From: Salinicola endophyticus
Lineage (GTDB): Bacteria > Pseudomonadota > Gammaproteobacteria > Pseudomonadales > Halomonadaceae
Length of the DNA stretch: 64,000 nt
Reading direction: 5' to 3'
NCBI RefSeq assembly: GCF_003206575.1
Contig: NZ_PZJO01000009.1
Coordinates: 38,039-102,038 of the forward strand
The notes under the pieces are model-generated. The model was not told where the DNA came from, searched no databases, and saw only the letters and a list, made by a program, of their open reading frames with translations. This document shows, in pieces, positions 9,637 through 18,816 of this stretch. Each line of letters opens with the position of its first letter. Positions within the stretch are counted from its first letter, which is position 1. The translations under genes were made by a program, and so were the position numbers.

Positions 9637-10661
9637 GTCCCTGCCGCCTCCAGCGCAAGCTGGATACGCTGCGCCAGGGTGGCCACTGCCATGGCGTAGA
9701 GATGGCTGTGGTTGTAACGGGTGATGACGTAGAAGTTGTCGAGTCCGAGTACGTAACGGACATGCCCATCGGCGTAGTCCAGTACCAGCGGCATCACCTT
9801 GTCGTCGGGCGCGAGCGAGCCCGCGGTGGGCCGAATGCCCGCCGCCGCCAGCGCGGAGACCCGGGTCGCCGGCGGTTCGGTCTGATTGAACGCAAGCTGA
9901 GCCGGCGGCGTCGCCGGACCGCTGGCCTCGACCAGCACCGCCTGACCGCGGCGCCAGCCGTGTTCGCTGAAATAGTTGCCGATGCTGCCAATGGCATCGG
10001 TGGGGTCGTTCCACAGATCCTTGAGCCCATCACCATCGAAGTCGACCGCATAGGCCTGATAGCTGGTGGGGATGAACTGCGGATAGCCCATGGCGCCGGC
10101 ATAGGAGCCGTAGCGCGAGGCGGGATCGACGCCCTGCCCCAGGGTGATGGTCAGAAATGCCATCAGCTCACGGCGAAAGAAGTCGCCACGGGTCGGGTGG
10201 TGAAAGGCCAGCGTGGAGAGCGAATCGAGCACCCGATGGCTGCCCTTGTGCTCACCGTAGCGGGTCTCGACACCGAGAATCGCCACGATCACCTCCGGCG
10301 GCACGCCGTACTCACGCTGGGCACGCGCCAATGCCTCGCGGTGCTGCTGGAGGAATGCCACCCCCTGGGCCACGCGATCGGGCTGGATGAAGATATCGCG
10401 GTACTGATCCCAACGCAGCCGGTGCTCGGCGGCATGACTCATGGCCTGCAGCACCTGCGGCCGGTAGACAGCGTCGCGCATGGCCTCATCGAGCTGCTGC
10501 TGCGACAGCCCACGCGCACTCAAGGTATCGAGCATGGCGCGCACCTGGGGATGCGTCGCCGGATCGAAATCGGTCTCTGCCAGCGCCGTCCCGGCACTCG
10601 CCATCCCCACTATCAAGGCCAGTGCTCGGACCACCCTTCCCTGTTTCCAACGCAGCGCCAT
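9633..10661 (-). CDS. mltB: Lytic murein transglycosylase B
   Basis: A 342-aa periplasmic transglycosylase that cuts the MurNAc-GlcNAc bond. It has a Sec signal peptide (cleavage near TALA-ET, residue 28) without a lipobox, so it is a soluble SltB/MltB form. The catalytic Glu is about residue 132 in ILGVETRYGEHKG. The family motif GAMGYPQFIPTSY follows, and a YVITRYNHSHLYAMAV segment is near the C-terminus. The open frame extends far upstream, but that part lies antisense-in-frame across rodA; the ATG at 10661 with AGGGAG upstream gives the right product. Confidence 0.92.
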   Translation of the reverse strand: MALRWKQGRVVRALALIVGMASAGTALAETDFDPATHPQVRAMLDTLSARGLSQQQLDEAMRDAVYRPQVLQAMSHAAEHRLRWDQYRDIFIQPDRVAQGVAFLQQHREALARAQREYGVPPEVIVAILGVETRYGEHKGSHRVLDSLSTLAFHHPTRGDFFRRELMAFLTITLGQGVDPASRYGSYAGAMGYPQFIPTSYQAYAVDFDGDGLKDLWNDPTDAIGSIGNYFSEHGWRRGQAVLVEASGPATPPAQLAFNQTEPPATRVSALAAAGIRPTAGSLAPDDKVMPLVLDYADGHVRYVLGLDNFYVITRYNHSHLYAMAVATLAQRIQLALEAAGT

Positions 10662-10696
10662 GCGCCAGTGCTCCCTGCTACAGCCCGCCACAACGC

Positions 10697-11836
10697 TCAA
10701 TGCTTGAGCAGGCGGCGGTGCGTGTGAATCGACATGAGAATACCGAAACCGGCCATCAAGGTCACGCCGGAGGTCCCGCCATAGCTGACCAGCGGCAGCG
10801 GCACCCCGACCACCGGCAGGATACCGCTGACCATGCCGATATTGACGAAAACGTAGATGAAGAACGTCAGCACGATACTGCCGGCGAGCAGACGGCCGTA
10901 GGTGTCCTGGGCCTGGTTGGCCATCACCAGCCCGCGCGACACCAGCAGCAGATAGAGCACCAGGATGGTCGCCATGCCGATCAGCCCGAACTCTTCGCCC
11001 AGTACCGCGACAATGAAGTCGGTGTGGCGCTCGGGCAGAAACTCCAGCTGTGACTGGGTTCCCAGCCCCCAGCCCTTGCCCTCGAGACCGCCACTGCCGA
11101 TGGCGGTCTTCGACTGGATGATGTTCCAGCCGGCGCCCAGCGGGTCGCTCTCGGGGTTGAGAAAGGTCAGCACCCGTTGGCGCTGATAGTTGTGCATGTT
11201 GAGCCAGAGCAGCGGCATCGCCGCACCCGCCATCACTGCCAGGCTCAGGATGAAGCGCCACGACAGCCCCGCCAGCAGGATCACGAACACCGCCGCGGCG
11301 GTCACCAACATCGAGGTGCCCAGGTCCGGCTGGCGCGCGATCAACAGTACCGGTACCGCGATGATCACACCGCACACCAGCAGATCGCGCCACGATGGCG
11401 GCAGCGGCCGGCGGTGCAGATAGGCCGCCAGCATCATCGGCATGGCGATCTTCATCAGCTCCGAGGGCTGGAAGCGCAGCGGGCCGATCTCCAGCCAGCG
11501 CTGCGCCCCCATGCCGATATCGCCCATGATCTCCACCGCGATCAGCATCAATAGCCCCAAGCCATAGGCCAGCGGGGTCCAGCGATAGAGCGTCGCCGGC
11601 GAGAACTGGGCGATCACCACCGCCCCGATCAGCGCGATGCCCATACGGATCGCCTGAGCCATGGTGGTCTGTGCCGACATGCCGCTGGCGCTGTAGAGCA
11701 CCACCAGGCCGAAGGCGATCAGCAGCAGCAGGATAGACAGCAGCCAGGGGTCGAGGTGGAGCCGCAGCCACAGCGAGCGCTTGCGCCCGACCCGCGCGCC
11801 GTGCGTCGGCGCACTGCGTTGGAAATCAATCGCCAT
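10697..11836 (-). CDS. rodA: Rod-shape SEDS peptidoglycan glycosyltransferase RodA
   Basis: A 379-aa integral membrane protein with about ten hydrophobic helices. It polymerises lipid II with its partner PBP2 in the elongasome. SEDS features are clear: QPDLGTSML in the middle and GVPLPLVSYGGTSGVTLMAGFGILMS near the C-terminus. The start at 11836 (MAIDFQ) overlaps the end of mrdA by 11 bases, which fits tight coupling with PBP2. Confidence 0.95.
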   Translation of the reverse strand: MAIDFQRSAPTHGARVGRKRSLWLRLHLDPWLLSILLLLIAFGLVVLYSASGMSAQTTMAQAIRMGIALIGAVVIAQFSPATLYRWTPLAYGLGLLMLIAVEIMGDIGMGAQRWLEIGPLRFQPSELMKIAMPMMLAAYLHRRPLPPSWRDLLVCGVIIAVPVLLIARQPDLGTSMLVTAAAVFVILLAGLSWRFILSLAVMAGAAMPLLWLNMHNYQRQRVLTFLNPESDPLGAGWNIIQSKTAIGSGGLEGKGWGLGTQSQLEFLPERHTDFIVAVLGEEFGLIGMATILVLYLLLVSRGLVMANQAQDTYGRLLAGSIVLTFFIYVFVNIGMVSGILPVVGVPLPLVSYGGTSGVTLMAGFGILMSIHTHRRLLKH

Positions 11837-13721
11837 CGAGACTCTCGACCTCTTCAGGAACGGTGGCATCGGGCCGGTCTTTCAGCTCGCTCTTGGGCAG
11901 CAGCCAGGCGTCGGTGAGCTCGCGGCCGAGCCCCGACACCCCGCCGCCGGCATTCTCGACGATCACCGCCACCGCGATCTGCGGATCGTCCACCGGCGCG
12001 AAGCCGATGAACAGCGCGTGGTCGCGCAGGCGTTCGGCCAGCTCGCTGGCGTTGTACTTCTGGTTCTGCCCCAGCGAGAAGACCTGCGCGGTACCGGTCT
12101 TGCCCGCCATGGTGTATTCGAGGCCGGCCCCGGCCTTGCGTGCCGTGCCCTCGCGGCCACTCATGACCTCTTCCATGCCTTCATAGACGTCGTTCCACCA
12201 CTGCGTCTTGTCGACCTGCACGTCGGGCTTGGTGTCGGGAAACGGTGGTTTCACCGGCTGATCACCGATCCGCTCGGCCAGGTGCGGACGCACCCAGTGG
12301 CCATGATTGGCGAGCGTCGCGGTCGCCGCCGCCAGCTGCAGGGGCGTGGCCATGAAATAGCCCTGACCAATGCCGGCGGAGAGCGTCTCCCCCGGGAACC
12401 AGGGCTGGTTGTACTTCTCGCGCTTCCACTCCCGCGACGGCATCAACCCCGGCAGCGCGCCCTGGACATCCAGCGAGTTGACTTCGCCGAAGCCGAATTC
12501 GTGCATGAACGACGACAGCCGGTCGATGCCCAGGCGGTAGGCCATGGTATAGAAATAAGTGTTGTTGGAGACCTCGATCGCCCGGCGCAGATCGACCCGT
12601 CCGTGCCCCCAGCGCAGCCAGTTGTGGTAGCGCCGTGTGTCGTTGGGCAGTTGGAAGTAGCCGGGGTCATAGACGATGTCGTTGGCATCGACGACCCGAT
12701 TCTGCAACGCCGCCAGCGCCTCGAACGGCTTGACCGTGGAGCCCGGCGGATACTGGCCACGGGCGGCGCGATTGTAGAGCGGCAGGTCGATATCGTCCTG
12801 CAGCGCACGGTAGTCGGCGTAGGAGATACCGGTGACGAACTTGTTGATATCGAACCCGGGGGCCGAGACCATCGCCAGGATGTCTCCGGTCTTGGGCTGA
12901 ATGGCGACAATGGCGCCGCGGCGGCCGCCGAGCAGATCGTAGGCCAGATGCTGCAGACGGCTATCGATGGTCAGGGTGAGATCCTTGCCCGGTACCGGCG
13001 GCTCACGGTCGAGCTCGCGCAGCACGCGCCCGCGGGCGTTGGTCTCGACCTTGCGCAGCCCCGCCTTGCCGTGGAGCTGATCCTCGTAGGTATACTCGAC
13101 GCCGGTCTTGCCGATGAAGTGGGTGCCGGCGTAATTGCCCGGATCGAGCCCGGAGAGCTCCTCGGCGTTGATCCGGCCGACGTAGCCGAGCACGTGGGAC
13201 ATCACGATCGGATCGGGGTAGTAGCGCATCAGCTGCGCCTCGACCTCGACGCCACTGAGCAGATAGCGATTGACCGCCAGGCGAGCGATCTGATCCTCGG
13301 TGAGGTCGCTCATCAGCAGTGCCGGCTGATACGGCCGCTGACGCTGCAGCGAGCGCTCGCGGAAGGTCTCGACCTCGTCCTCGGGCAGGCCGAGGATCTG
13401 CACCAGACGATCGAGTGTGGCATCGAGGTCATCGACCCGCTCGCGCACGATGGTGAGGTTGTAGGTGGGGCGATTCTCCGCCAGCAGCTGGCCGTTGCGG
13501 TCGTAGATCAGGCCGCGCCGCGGCGGCAACGGCTCGACGCGCATGCGGTTGTTGTCGGAGCGGGTGATGAAGACATCGTGCTCCATCACCTGCAGATAGA
13601 ACAGCCGTGACACCAGGGCGCCGGCCATCAGCACGATCAGCGCCGCGGCGACCAGAGAGCGGTTGCGGAAGACGCGGACTTCCTGCTCGTGATCCTTGAC
13701 TCGCTCGCGGCGCTTACGCAT
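11826..13721 (-). CDS. mrdA: Penicillin-binding protein 2 (elongasome transpeptidase)
   Basis: A 631-aa class B PBP that cross-links new peptidoglycan during elongation. One N-terminal membrane anchor (residues about 21-45) is followed by a dimerisation/pedestal domain and the transpeptidase domain. Active-site motifs are STVK (Ser328, Lys331), SNN (385-387) and KTGTAQ (from 541). It overlaps rodA, forming the usual PBP2-RodA pair. Confidence 0.96.
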   Translation of the reverse strand: MRKRRERVKDHEQEVRVFRNRSLVAAALIVLMAGALVSRLFYLQVMEHDVFITRSDNNRMRVEPLPPRRGLIYDRNGQLLAENRPTYNLTIVRERVDDLDATLDRLVQILGLPEDEVETFRERSLQRQRPYQPALLMSDLTEDQIARLAVNRYLLSGVEVEAQLMRYYPDPIVMSHVLGYVGRINAEELSGLDPGNYAGTHFIGKTGVEYTYEDQLHGKAGLRKVETNARGRVLRELDREPPVPGKDLTLTIDSRLQHLAYDLLGGRRGAIVAIQPKTGDILAMVSAPGFDINKFVTGISYADYRALQDDIDLPLYNRAARGQYPPGSTVKPFEALAALQNRVVDANDIVYDPGYFQLPNDTRRYHNWLRWGHGRVDLRRAIEVSNNTYFYTMAYRLGIDRLSSFMHEFGFGEVNSLDVQGALPGLMPSREWKREKYNQPWFPGETLSAGIGQGYFMATPLQLAAATATLANHGHWVRPHLAERIGDQPVKPPFPDTKPDVQVDKTQWWNDVYEGMEEVMSGREGTARKAGAGLEYTMAGKTGTAQVFSLGQNQKYNASELAERLRDHALFIGFAPVDDPQIAVAVIVENAGGGVSGLGRELTDAWLLPKSELKDRPDATVPEEVESLDGD

Positions 13722-13808
13722 GACGTCGCCGGGTCAGGGCGGGATTCGGCCCGCGAGGGGCGCAGCTTTGCGGGGCGTCGAATAACGGCAAGCGACTGAC
13801 TCTCTGAC

Positions 13809-14276
13809 TCAACGGTGATACGGGTGCCCGGCGAGCAATGTCCAGGCACGATAGAGCTGCTCGGCCAGCAGTACCCGCACCAGCGGGTGCGGTAGCGTCA
13901 GTGCCGAGAGTGACCACGACTGGCGCGCGCGGGCGCTGAGGCGGGGATCGAGACCGTCGGGGCCGCCGATCAGCAACGCCACGTCCTGCCCGCCCTGGCG
14001 CCAGTCATCGAGCCGCTGCGACAGCTGCTCGGTGGTCCACGCCGAGCCTTTGACCTCGAGCGCGACGACATGTTCCTGATCGCGCAATTTTTCCAGCATG
14101 CGGTCGCCTTCGCTCTGGATCGCCCGGGCGATGTCGGCATTCTTGCCGCGCGCACCGGGGACGATCTCGACGATCTCCACCGGCATCTCCCGCGGCAGCC
14201 GCTTGCGGTACTCCTCGACACCCGCCTCGACCCAGGCCGGCATGCGCGTGCCCACCGCCAGCAGCCGCACCTTCAT
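13809..14276 (-). CDS. rlmH: 23S rRNA pseudouridine-1915 N3-methyltransferase
   Basis: A 155-aa SPOUT methyltransferase that methylates the pseudouridine in helix 69 of 23S rRNA. It begins [19 protein letters not shown] and has the SAM-binding knot segment [11 protein letters not shown] and the C-terminal [16 protein letters not shown], all RlmH hallmarks. Its ATG overlaps the rsfS stop (ATGA), so the two are coupled. A 22-codon upstream extension is rejected because the family starts here. Confidence 0.95.
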   Translation of the reverse strand: MKVRLLAVGTRMPAWVEAGVEEYRKRLPREMPVEIVEIVPGARGKNADIARAIQSEGDRMLEKLRDQEHVVALEVKGSAWTTEQLSQRLDDWRQGGQDVALLIGGPDGLDPRLSARARQSWSLSALTLPHPLVRVLLAEQLYRAWTLLAGHPYHR

Positions 14277-14650
14277 CCGTGCGACTCGTGCCGCTCGCCG
14301 TGGCTGGCTCCCTGCTGACGATCGACGGGTAGATCGGACCACAGCCGCTCGAGATCGTAGAGTTGCCGGGTCTCCGGCATCATCACATGGGCGACGACAT
14401 CGCCCAGGTCGACCAGCACCCAGTCGCCGCCCTGCTGCCCTTCGACACCCAGGGGACGCACACCGGCCTCCTTGGCCTTCTCGATCACGTTGCCGGCCAG
14501 CGCCGAGACATGACGCGAAGAGGTGCCGCAGGCCACCACCATGACGTCGGTCACGCTGGTCAACGCGGCGACGTCGAGCTCGACCACGTCGCGCGCCTTC
14601 AACTCCTCCAGCGCCTCGACGACTAACGATTTGAGAGAATCTGTCTGCAT
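14273..14650 (-). CDS. rsfS: Ribosomal silencing factor RsfS
   Basis: A 125-aa protein that binds L14 and blocks subunit joining in starvation. The family core [11 protein letters not shown], then [14 protein letters not shown] and [14 protein letters not shown], are visible. The C-terminal tail ([16 protein letters not shown]) is longer and His/Gly-rich compared with the core. It is coupled to rlmH, the usual order. Confidence 0.94.
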   Translation of the reverse strand: MQTDSLKSLVVEALEELKARDVVELDVAALTSVTDVMVVACGTSSRHVSALAGNVIEKAKEAGVRPLGVEGQQGGDWVLVDLGDVVAHVMMPETRQLYDLERLWSDLPVDRQQGASHGERHESHG

Positions 14651-14750
14651 AGCTCCTCGTTTGGGAATCGCTGCCCCGAATTCAGGGAAACGCGCATTCT
14701 ACTCCGATGAGACGCCGGCGCCACTCTTCACCTCTCGTTAGCGCCGCGGA

Positions 14751-15455
14751 TCAGCTCTCGTCAGCACCAGCGGTCGACTCGCGATAGAGCCCCTGGGCGG
14801 CGATATAGCGCTCGGTCGCCTCGGCCAGCAGATAGCGCACGCTCTGCCCACGCTGCAGCCGACGGCGTACTTCGGTGGCCGCAATCGCCATGCGGCTGGG
14901 CAGGCTGAGCCGTAGCACCCCGCCCGCGGGCGCCACCATCAGCGCCTCGGCGGTCGCGACTTCGCGCCCGGCGATCAGCGCGGCCAGCTCGGGGGCCAGC
15001 GGCGCGGCGTGGTCGGGCCGGTCGAGCACTACCACATGCGCCAGTGACAACAGCCGCTCGTACTGATGCCACTGCGGCAGGCCGAGGAAGGCATCATGCC
15101 CCACCGCCATCACCAGGCGGGCCTGCTCGCCATACTCGGCGCGCAGCGAGGCCAGGGTATCCACCGAGAAGGAGTGGCCGCTGCGCCGTATCTCGCGATC
15201 GTCCGCCAGCAGCCCCGGGGTGTCGCCGATACCCGCGGCGAGCATCGCCAGGCGATCGCCAGCGGCGATACCGGGCGCGGCACGATGGGGCGGCACATGG
15301 ACCGGAATCATGTGCACCCGGTCCAGCGCCAGCGCCTCGCGCAACTCGACCGCGCTACGTAGATGCCCCAGATGCACCGGATCGAAGGTGCCCCCGAGCA
15401 TCGCGATGCGCGGCGCCCGGCCGCTCACGCCGCCATCACTGGCGCACATGGCCAT
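14751..15455 (-). CDS. nadD: Nicotinate-nucleotide adenylyltransferase
   Basis: A 234-aa nucleotidyltransferase that adenylates nicotinate mononucleotide in NAD synthesis. It has the [12 protein letters not shown] nucleotide-binding motif and a C-terminal [14 protein letters not shown], equivalent to the ISSTxIR motif. The start is uncertain: ATGs at 15455 and 15449 overlap the end of proA, and a GTG at 15428 just after the proA stop is also possible. None has a strong ribosome-binding site. The tail SAGADES is not conserved in the family. Confidence 0.92.
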   Translation of the reverse strand: MAMCASDGGVSGRAPRIAMLGGTFDPVHLGHLRSAVELREALALDRVHMIPVHVPPHRAAPGIAAGDRLAMLAAGIGDTPGLLADDREIRRSGHSFSVDTLASLRAEYGEQARLVMAVGHDAFLGLPQWHQYERLLSLAHVVVLDRPDHAAPLAPELAALIAGREVATAEALMVAPAGGVLRLSLPSRMAIAATEVRRRLQRGQSVRYLLAEATERYIAAQGLYRESTAGADES

Positions 15456-16719
15456 CGCCGAATACCACGTACTTGCGGGTGGTCAGTCCTTCCAGCCCCA
15501 CCGGGCCGCGGGCATGCAGCTTGTTGGTCGAGATGCCGATCTCGGCACCCAGGCCATACTCGAAGCCGTCGGCGAAGCGGGTCGAGGCGTTGACCAGGAC
15601 CGAACTCGAGTCGACCTCGGCAAGAAAGCGTCGCGCCAGCGTCACGCTCTCGGTGACAATGGCATCGGTATGCTGGGAACCATGGCGATTGATATGGGCC
15701 ACTGCCTGCTCGAAATCCTCGACCACGCGGATGGCAATGATCGGCGCCAGATACTCGGCATCCCAGTCCGTCTCGTCGGCGGCCACGGCGTCGGCGATCC
15801 ACTCCCGGGTCAGCGGACAACCGCGCATTTCCACGCCCTTGTCGCGGTAGATCGCGGCCAGCCGCGGCAGCACCTGCGGCGCCGCCTCGACGTGAACCAG
15901 CAGCGTTTCCATGGCGTTGCACGGCGAGTAGCGCTGGGTCTTGGCGTTGTCGGCGATCGCCACCGCCTTGTCGCTGTCGGCGGCGGCATCGATATAGACG
16001 TGGCAGACGCCATCGAGGTGCTTGATCACCGGCACCGTGGCCTCTTCGGCGATCCGCGCGATCAGCGACTTGCCGCCGCGGGGAATGATCACGTCGACGC
16101 TGGCGGTGAGCCGGATCAGCTCACCCACTGCCGCGCGGTCGGTGGTTTCGACCACCTGCACCGCGTCTTCACTCACACCGGCATCGCGCAGGCCGTCACG
16201 AATACAGGCGGCGATCGCGGCGTTGCTGGCGGCGGCCTCGGAGCCACCGCGCAGAATACAGGCGTTACCGGACTTCAGGCACAGGCTGGCCGCTTCCAGC
16301 GTCACGTTGGGGCGCGACTCGTAGATGATCCCGACCACCCCGAGCGGCACCCGCATCTGCCCCACCTGGATACCGCTGGGCTGGTAGCGCAGACCATCGA
16401 TCTCGCCCACCGGGTCGGGCAGCGCCGCGACCTGACTGGCACCTGCGAGCATGGCGTCGATGCGCGCCGGCGTCAGTGCCAGGCGGTCGAGCAGCGGCTC
16501 GCTGAGCCCGCGCGCGCGGCCGCGCTCGAGGTCAGCGGCATTGGCGCTGGCGAGCGCCGGACGTGCAGCATCGAGCCGCGCGACGATGGCCGTCAGCGCG
16601 GCATTCTTGCGCCCGCTGTCGAGAGCGCGGAGCGCGGTGCTCGCAGCACGGGCACGGGCCCCGAGCCGCTGCATGTAAAGCGGGATGTCGTCGACGCTAT
16701 CGGTCGCGGAGTGTGACAT
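15436..16719 (-). CDS. proA: Gamma-glutamyl phosphate reductase
   Basis: A 427-aa NADPH-dependent enzyme that reduces gamma-glutamyl phosphate to glutamate semialdehyde in proline synthesis. ALDH-fold signatures are present: [32 protein letters not shown], and the catalytic Cys in [11 protein letters not shown]. The start at 16719 (MSHSATD) has a purine-rich GAAGAGAT upstream; an ATG six codons earlier is less likely. Its partner proB is not in the window. It is the first gene of the minus-strand housekeeping run. Confidence 0.95.
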   Translation of the reverse strand: MSHSATDSVDDIPLYMQRLGARARAASTALRALDSGRKNAALTAIVARLDAARPALASANAADLERGRARGLSEPLLDRLALTPARIDAMLAGASQVAALPDPVGEIDGLRYQPSGIQVGQMRVPLGVVGIIYESRPNVTLEAASLCLKSGNACILRGGSEAAASNAAIAACIRDGLRDAGVSEDAVQVVETTDRAAVGELIRLTASVDVIIPRGGKSLIARIAEEATVPVIKHLDGVCHVYIDAAADSDKAVAIADNAKTQRYSPCNAMETLLVHVEAAPQVLPRLAAIYRDKGVEMRGCPLTREWIADAVAADETDWDAEYLAPIIAIRVVEDFEQAVAHINRHGSQHTDAIVTESVTLARRFLAEVDSSSVLVNASTRFADGFEYGLGAEIGISTNKLHARGPVGLEGLTTRKYVVFGDGHVRQ

Positions 16720-17077
16720 GGCGTGGTATCTCTTCAAGGGTGCCGGACAGCGATGGCATCAGGGTCGCGGACGCCCCGGCGTGCCACGCCCGACGCAGGC
16801 CTGGCGGCGCTCGGCAGGCCGCAACCGCTGCAGGCAAGAGTTTGTCTCGAATCGTGATTCGCAGTGTACGGTCAGTGACAGCCCGTGCGATAGTTGAAGC
16901 GTAGACTCCGTTCGGGGCCGGTCAGCCCAGCGCGCCACCCAGAACGGAGGCCGTCGCCCCGCCGGGACGGCGGCCGCGCGAGACCGCCTTCTGGCCAGCG
17001 CCATGCCGCCTGTCGTCTGCGCAGAGGCCAGACGGCATTCCGAGCCACACAGGACCATCGGCCCAATATAAGCCACC
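16720..17077. other. Intergenic region, divergent between proA and the degenerate-GGDEF genes
   Basis: About 358 bases with no convincing gene. Open frames here are extensions of frames from neighbouring genes. It must hold the proA promoter and that of the plus-strand membrane-protein operon, but I cannot place them with confidence. Confidence 0.5.
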
Positions 17078-17905
17078 ATGCCAAGCAAGTACAAAAGCCC
17101 CGGGACAAGGGCGCTGATTCTCGCCTGCGTGGTAGCCGCCGCCGCCACGGGCACGTTCTCCGAGGGAAGCGTGCGGCTGATCGCCTGGGGCGGTGCCGTG
17201 GCACTGCTTGCCACGCTCGCCTGCGGCGCGCGCAGCGCGTTCTGGATCGCCCCCGCCGCCGCCGCGCTGGCCGTGGCGCTACTCGCCACCGGCCATCCGA
17301 CGACCCTGCCCTGGATATGGGTGCTGCCGCTGTGCCTGCATCCGTTGAGGGGGCGCATGGGGCTCGCGCTCAACCTGGCCGCCTTCGTCATCGGCGTGGG
17401 CTACATCGCCCAGCATTTCTCGCTGCCGGCCACGCTGTTGGCCGCGACCTCATTGGTCATCGTCTGGCTTCTGGCCCAGGAGCAGCGCCTGCGGGCCAAG
17501 CCGCTGCTCAATCGCGAGGGCGCTCAGTGGCTACTGCCGCCGGCAATGCTGGACACCGACGCGCGTCACGAACAGCGCCGGGTGGAGCGCGAATCGCTCT
17601 ACGGCGAAGTGGTAATATTCGGCTGCGCCCACTCCACGCCCAGTGACATGCAGGAGCTCAGCCGACTGCTATATGACCAGCTGGCGCTCTACGAGCGCGC
17701 CTACCGGCTCAACGATTACGGCATCGCGGTACTGCTGGTGGCCAACGACGCCAAGCTGGCGGAGCAGCGCCGCCATCAGCTGCAGCATGCCATCGCGCCC
17801 CATCGCATCGTATCGCATACGCCGCTGGCGCAGCTCGGCGACCGCTTTGCGCGCTACCGCCCCAGACGTGCAGCCCCCCGTCGTGAGGCGCAGCCATGGC
17901 CATAA
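17078..17905 (+). CDS. Membrane protein with degenerate GGDEF-like C-terminus (first of pair)
   Basis: A 275-aa protein not recognised by name. Residues about 10-130 form four or five hydrophobic helices. The C-terminal third (about 165-255: LYGEVVIFGCAHSTP, then LYERAYRLNDYGIAVLLVANDAKLAEQRRHQLQHAI) has the strand-helix pattern of a nucleotide-cyclase/GGDEF fold. Where GG(D/E)EF should be it reads RLNDYGIAVLL, so cyclase activity is not expected. It overlaps the next gene by 10 bases. Fold assignment is from pattern only; a role as a c-di-GMP or nucleotide sensor is speculation. Confidence 0.6.
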   Translation: MPSKYKSPGTRALILACVVAAAATGTFSEGSVRLIAWGGAVALLATLACGARSAFWIAPAAAALAVALLATGHPTTLPWIWVLPLCLHPLRGRMGLALNLAAFVIGVGYIAQHFSLPATLLAATSLVIVWLLAQEQRLRAKPLLNREGAQWLLPPAMLDTDARHEQRRVERESLYGEVVIFGCAHSTPSDMQELSRLLYDQLALYERAYRLNDYGIAVLLVANDAKLAEQRRHQLQHAIAPHRIVSHTPLAQLGDRFARYRPRRAAPRREAQPWP

Positions 17906-18816
17906 GCCGCTACAAGCTTGCCGCCCAACTGCTGGCGCTGGCGATGTTCACCGGGCTGGCGCTGTGGCACTACCTGATGCGCCACTACGATCTGATCCTG
18001 CCCCCGGCTTTGCTCGCCTGCGGGCTGCTGGTGTCGCTGCCGCTGCAGTGGCTGGGCCGACTGCGCCCAGCCCTGGCCGACTACCTGATGCTGGTCGGGG
18101 CGCTGACCCTGTTCGCCATCGAGGCACCCGGCTGCGCCAATGGCATGCTGTGGCTGGGGCTGCCGGCGGTGGTCAGCCTGCTGGTGCTGTCGCTGCCCCT
18201 GGCGGTACTGCTCAATGTCGCCCTGGTCCCCGCCTGGACGCTACTCCTGGGCGGCACTCACGTGTCGCTGCTCACCCTCAGCATGGGCTGGTGGCTGGCG
18301 CTCAGCGCCGCGCTGGTATTGAGCAGCCTGGATGCCCGCCGCCGCCGGGCGCTGCGCCTGCCACAGTGGCGCCGGGATCCCAAGCTTCCGCGTCAGGCTC
18401 TGCAACGCAGTCTGGCGATCGAGGTCGCACGGGCACACGCGCTCGGCCGCCCGCTCAGCGTACTGGTTCTCTACGTCCCCCAGCTCGACCAGGCCGACGA
18501 TCAGTTCGGCACCGAGCTGCGCGAAGCGCTCTCCCATGCCTTCAGCCACGCGGTGGTCAACGACAGCCGCCATAGCGACCTGCTGGGTGAGTACCGCGAG
18601 AACGTTTTCTGCCTGATACTGCCCAATGCCGGCGAGAGTGGCGCCCTGGCCGCCGCCCGCCGCCTGGCCGCCACCGTGGCCACCATATCGCGCCCCGAAA
18701 CCGGCCCCCTGGAGAGCTTCAGCCGTGTCTGCATGCTTCAGCACGGCGAGGCAACCGCGCACTTCCTGACCCGGCTCGACAACGCCGCCACCAAACTGCT
18801 GGAACCGCTCGCTTGA
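17896..18816 (+). CDS. Membrane protein with degenerate GGDEF domain (second of pair)
   Basis: A 306-aa protein. Residues about 5-150 hold roughly six hydrophobic helices. A linker rich in Arg (DARRRRALRLPQWRRD) follows, then a C-terminal domain resembling GGDEF: LAIEVARAHALGRPLSVLVLYV, then LLGEYRENVFCLILPNAGESGALAAARRLAATV. The signature is changed to GEYRENVF, so diguanylate cyclase activity is probably lost. It is coupled to the genes on both sides (10-base overlap upstream, TTGA overlap downstream). It looks like a diverged duplicate of the preceding gene. Confidence 0.65.
   Translation: MAISRYKLAAQLLALAMFTGLALWHYLMRHYDLILPPALLACGLLVSLPLQWLGRLRPALADYLMLVGALTLFAIEAPGCANGMLWLGLPAVVSLLVLSLPLAVLLNVALVPAWTLLLGGTHVSLLTLSMGWWLALSAALVLSSLDARRRRALRLPQWRRDPKLPRQALQRSLAIEVARAHALGRPLSVLVLYVPQLDQADDQFGTELREALSHAFSHAVVNDSRHSDLLGEYRENVFCLILPNAGESGALAAARRLAATVATISRPETGPLESFSRVCMLQHGEATAHFLTRLDNAATKLLEPLA

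Noticed and set aside
9633-11771. A long fused frame joining mltB to upstream sequence
   Set aside because: The upstream part is out-of-frame rodA sequence; mltB has its own start at 10661 with a signal peptide.
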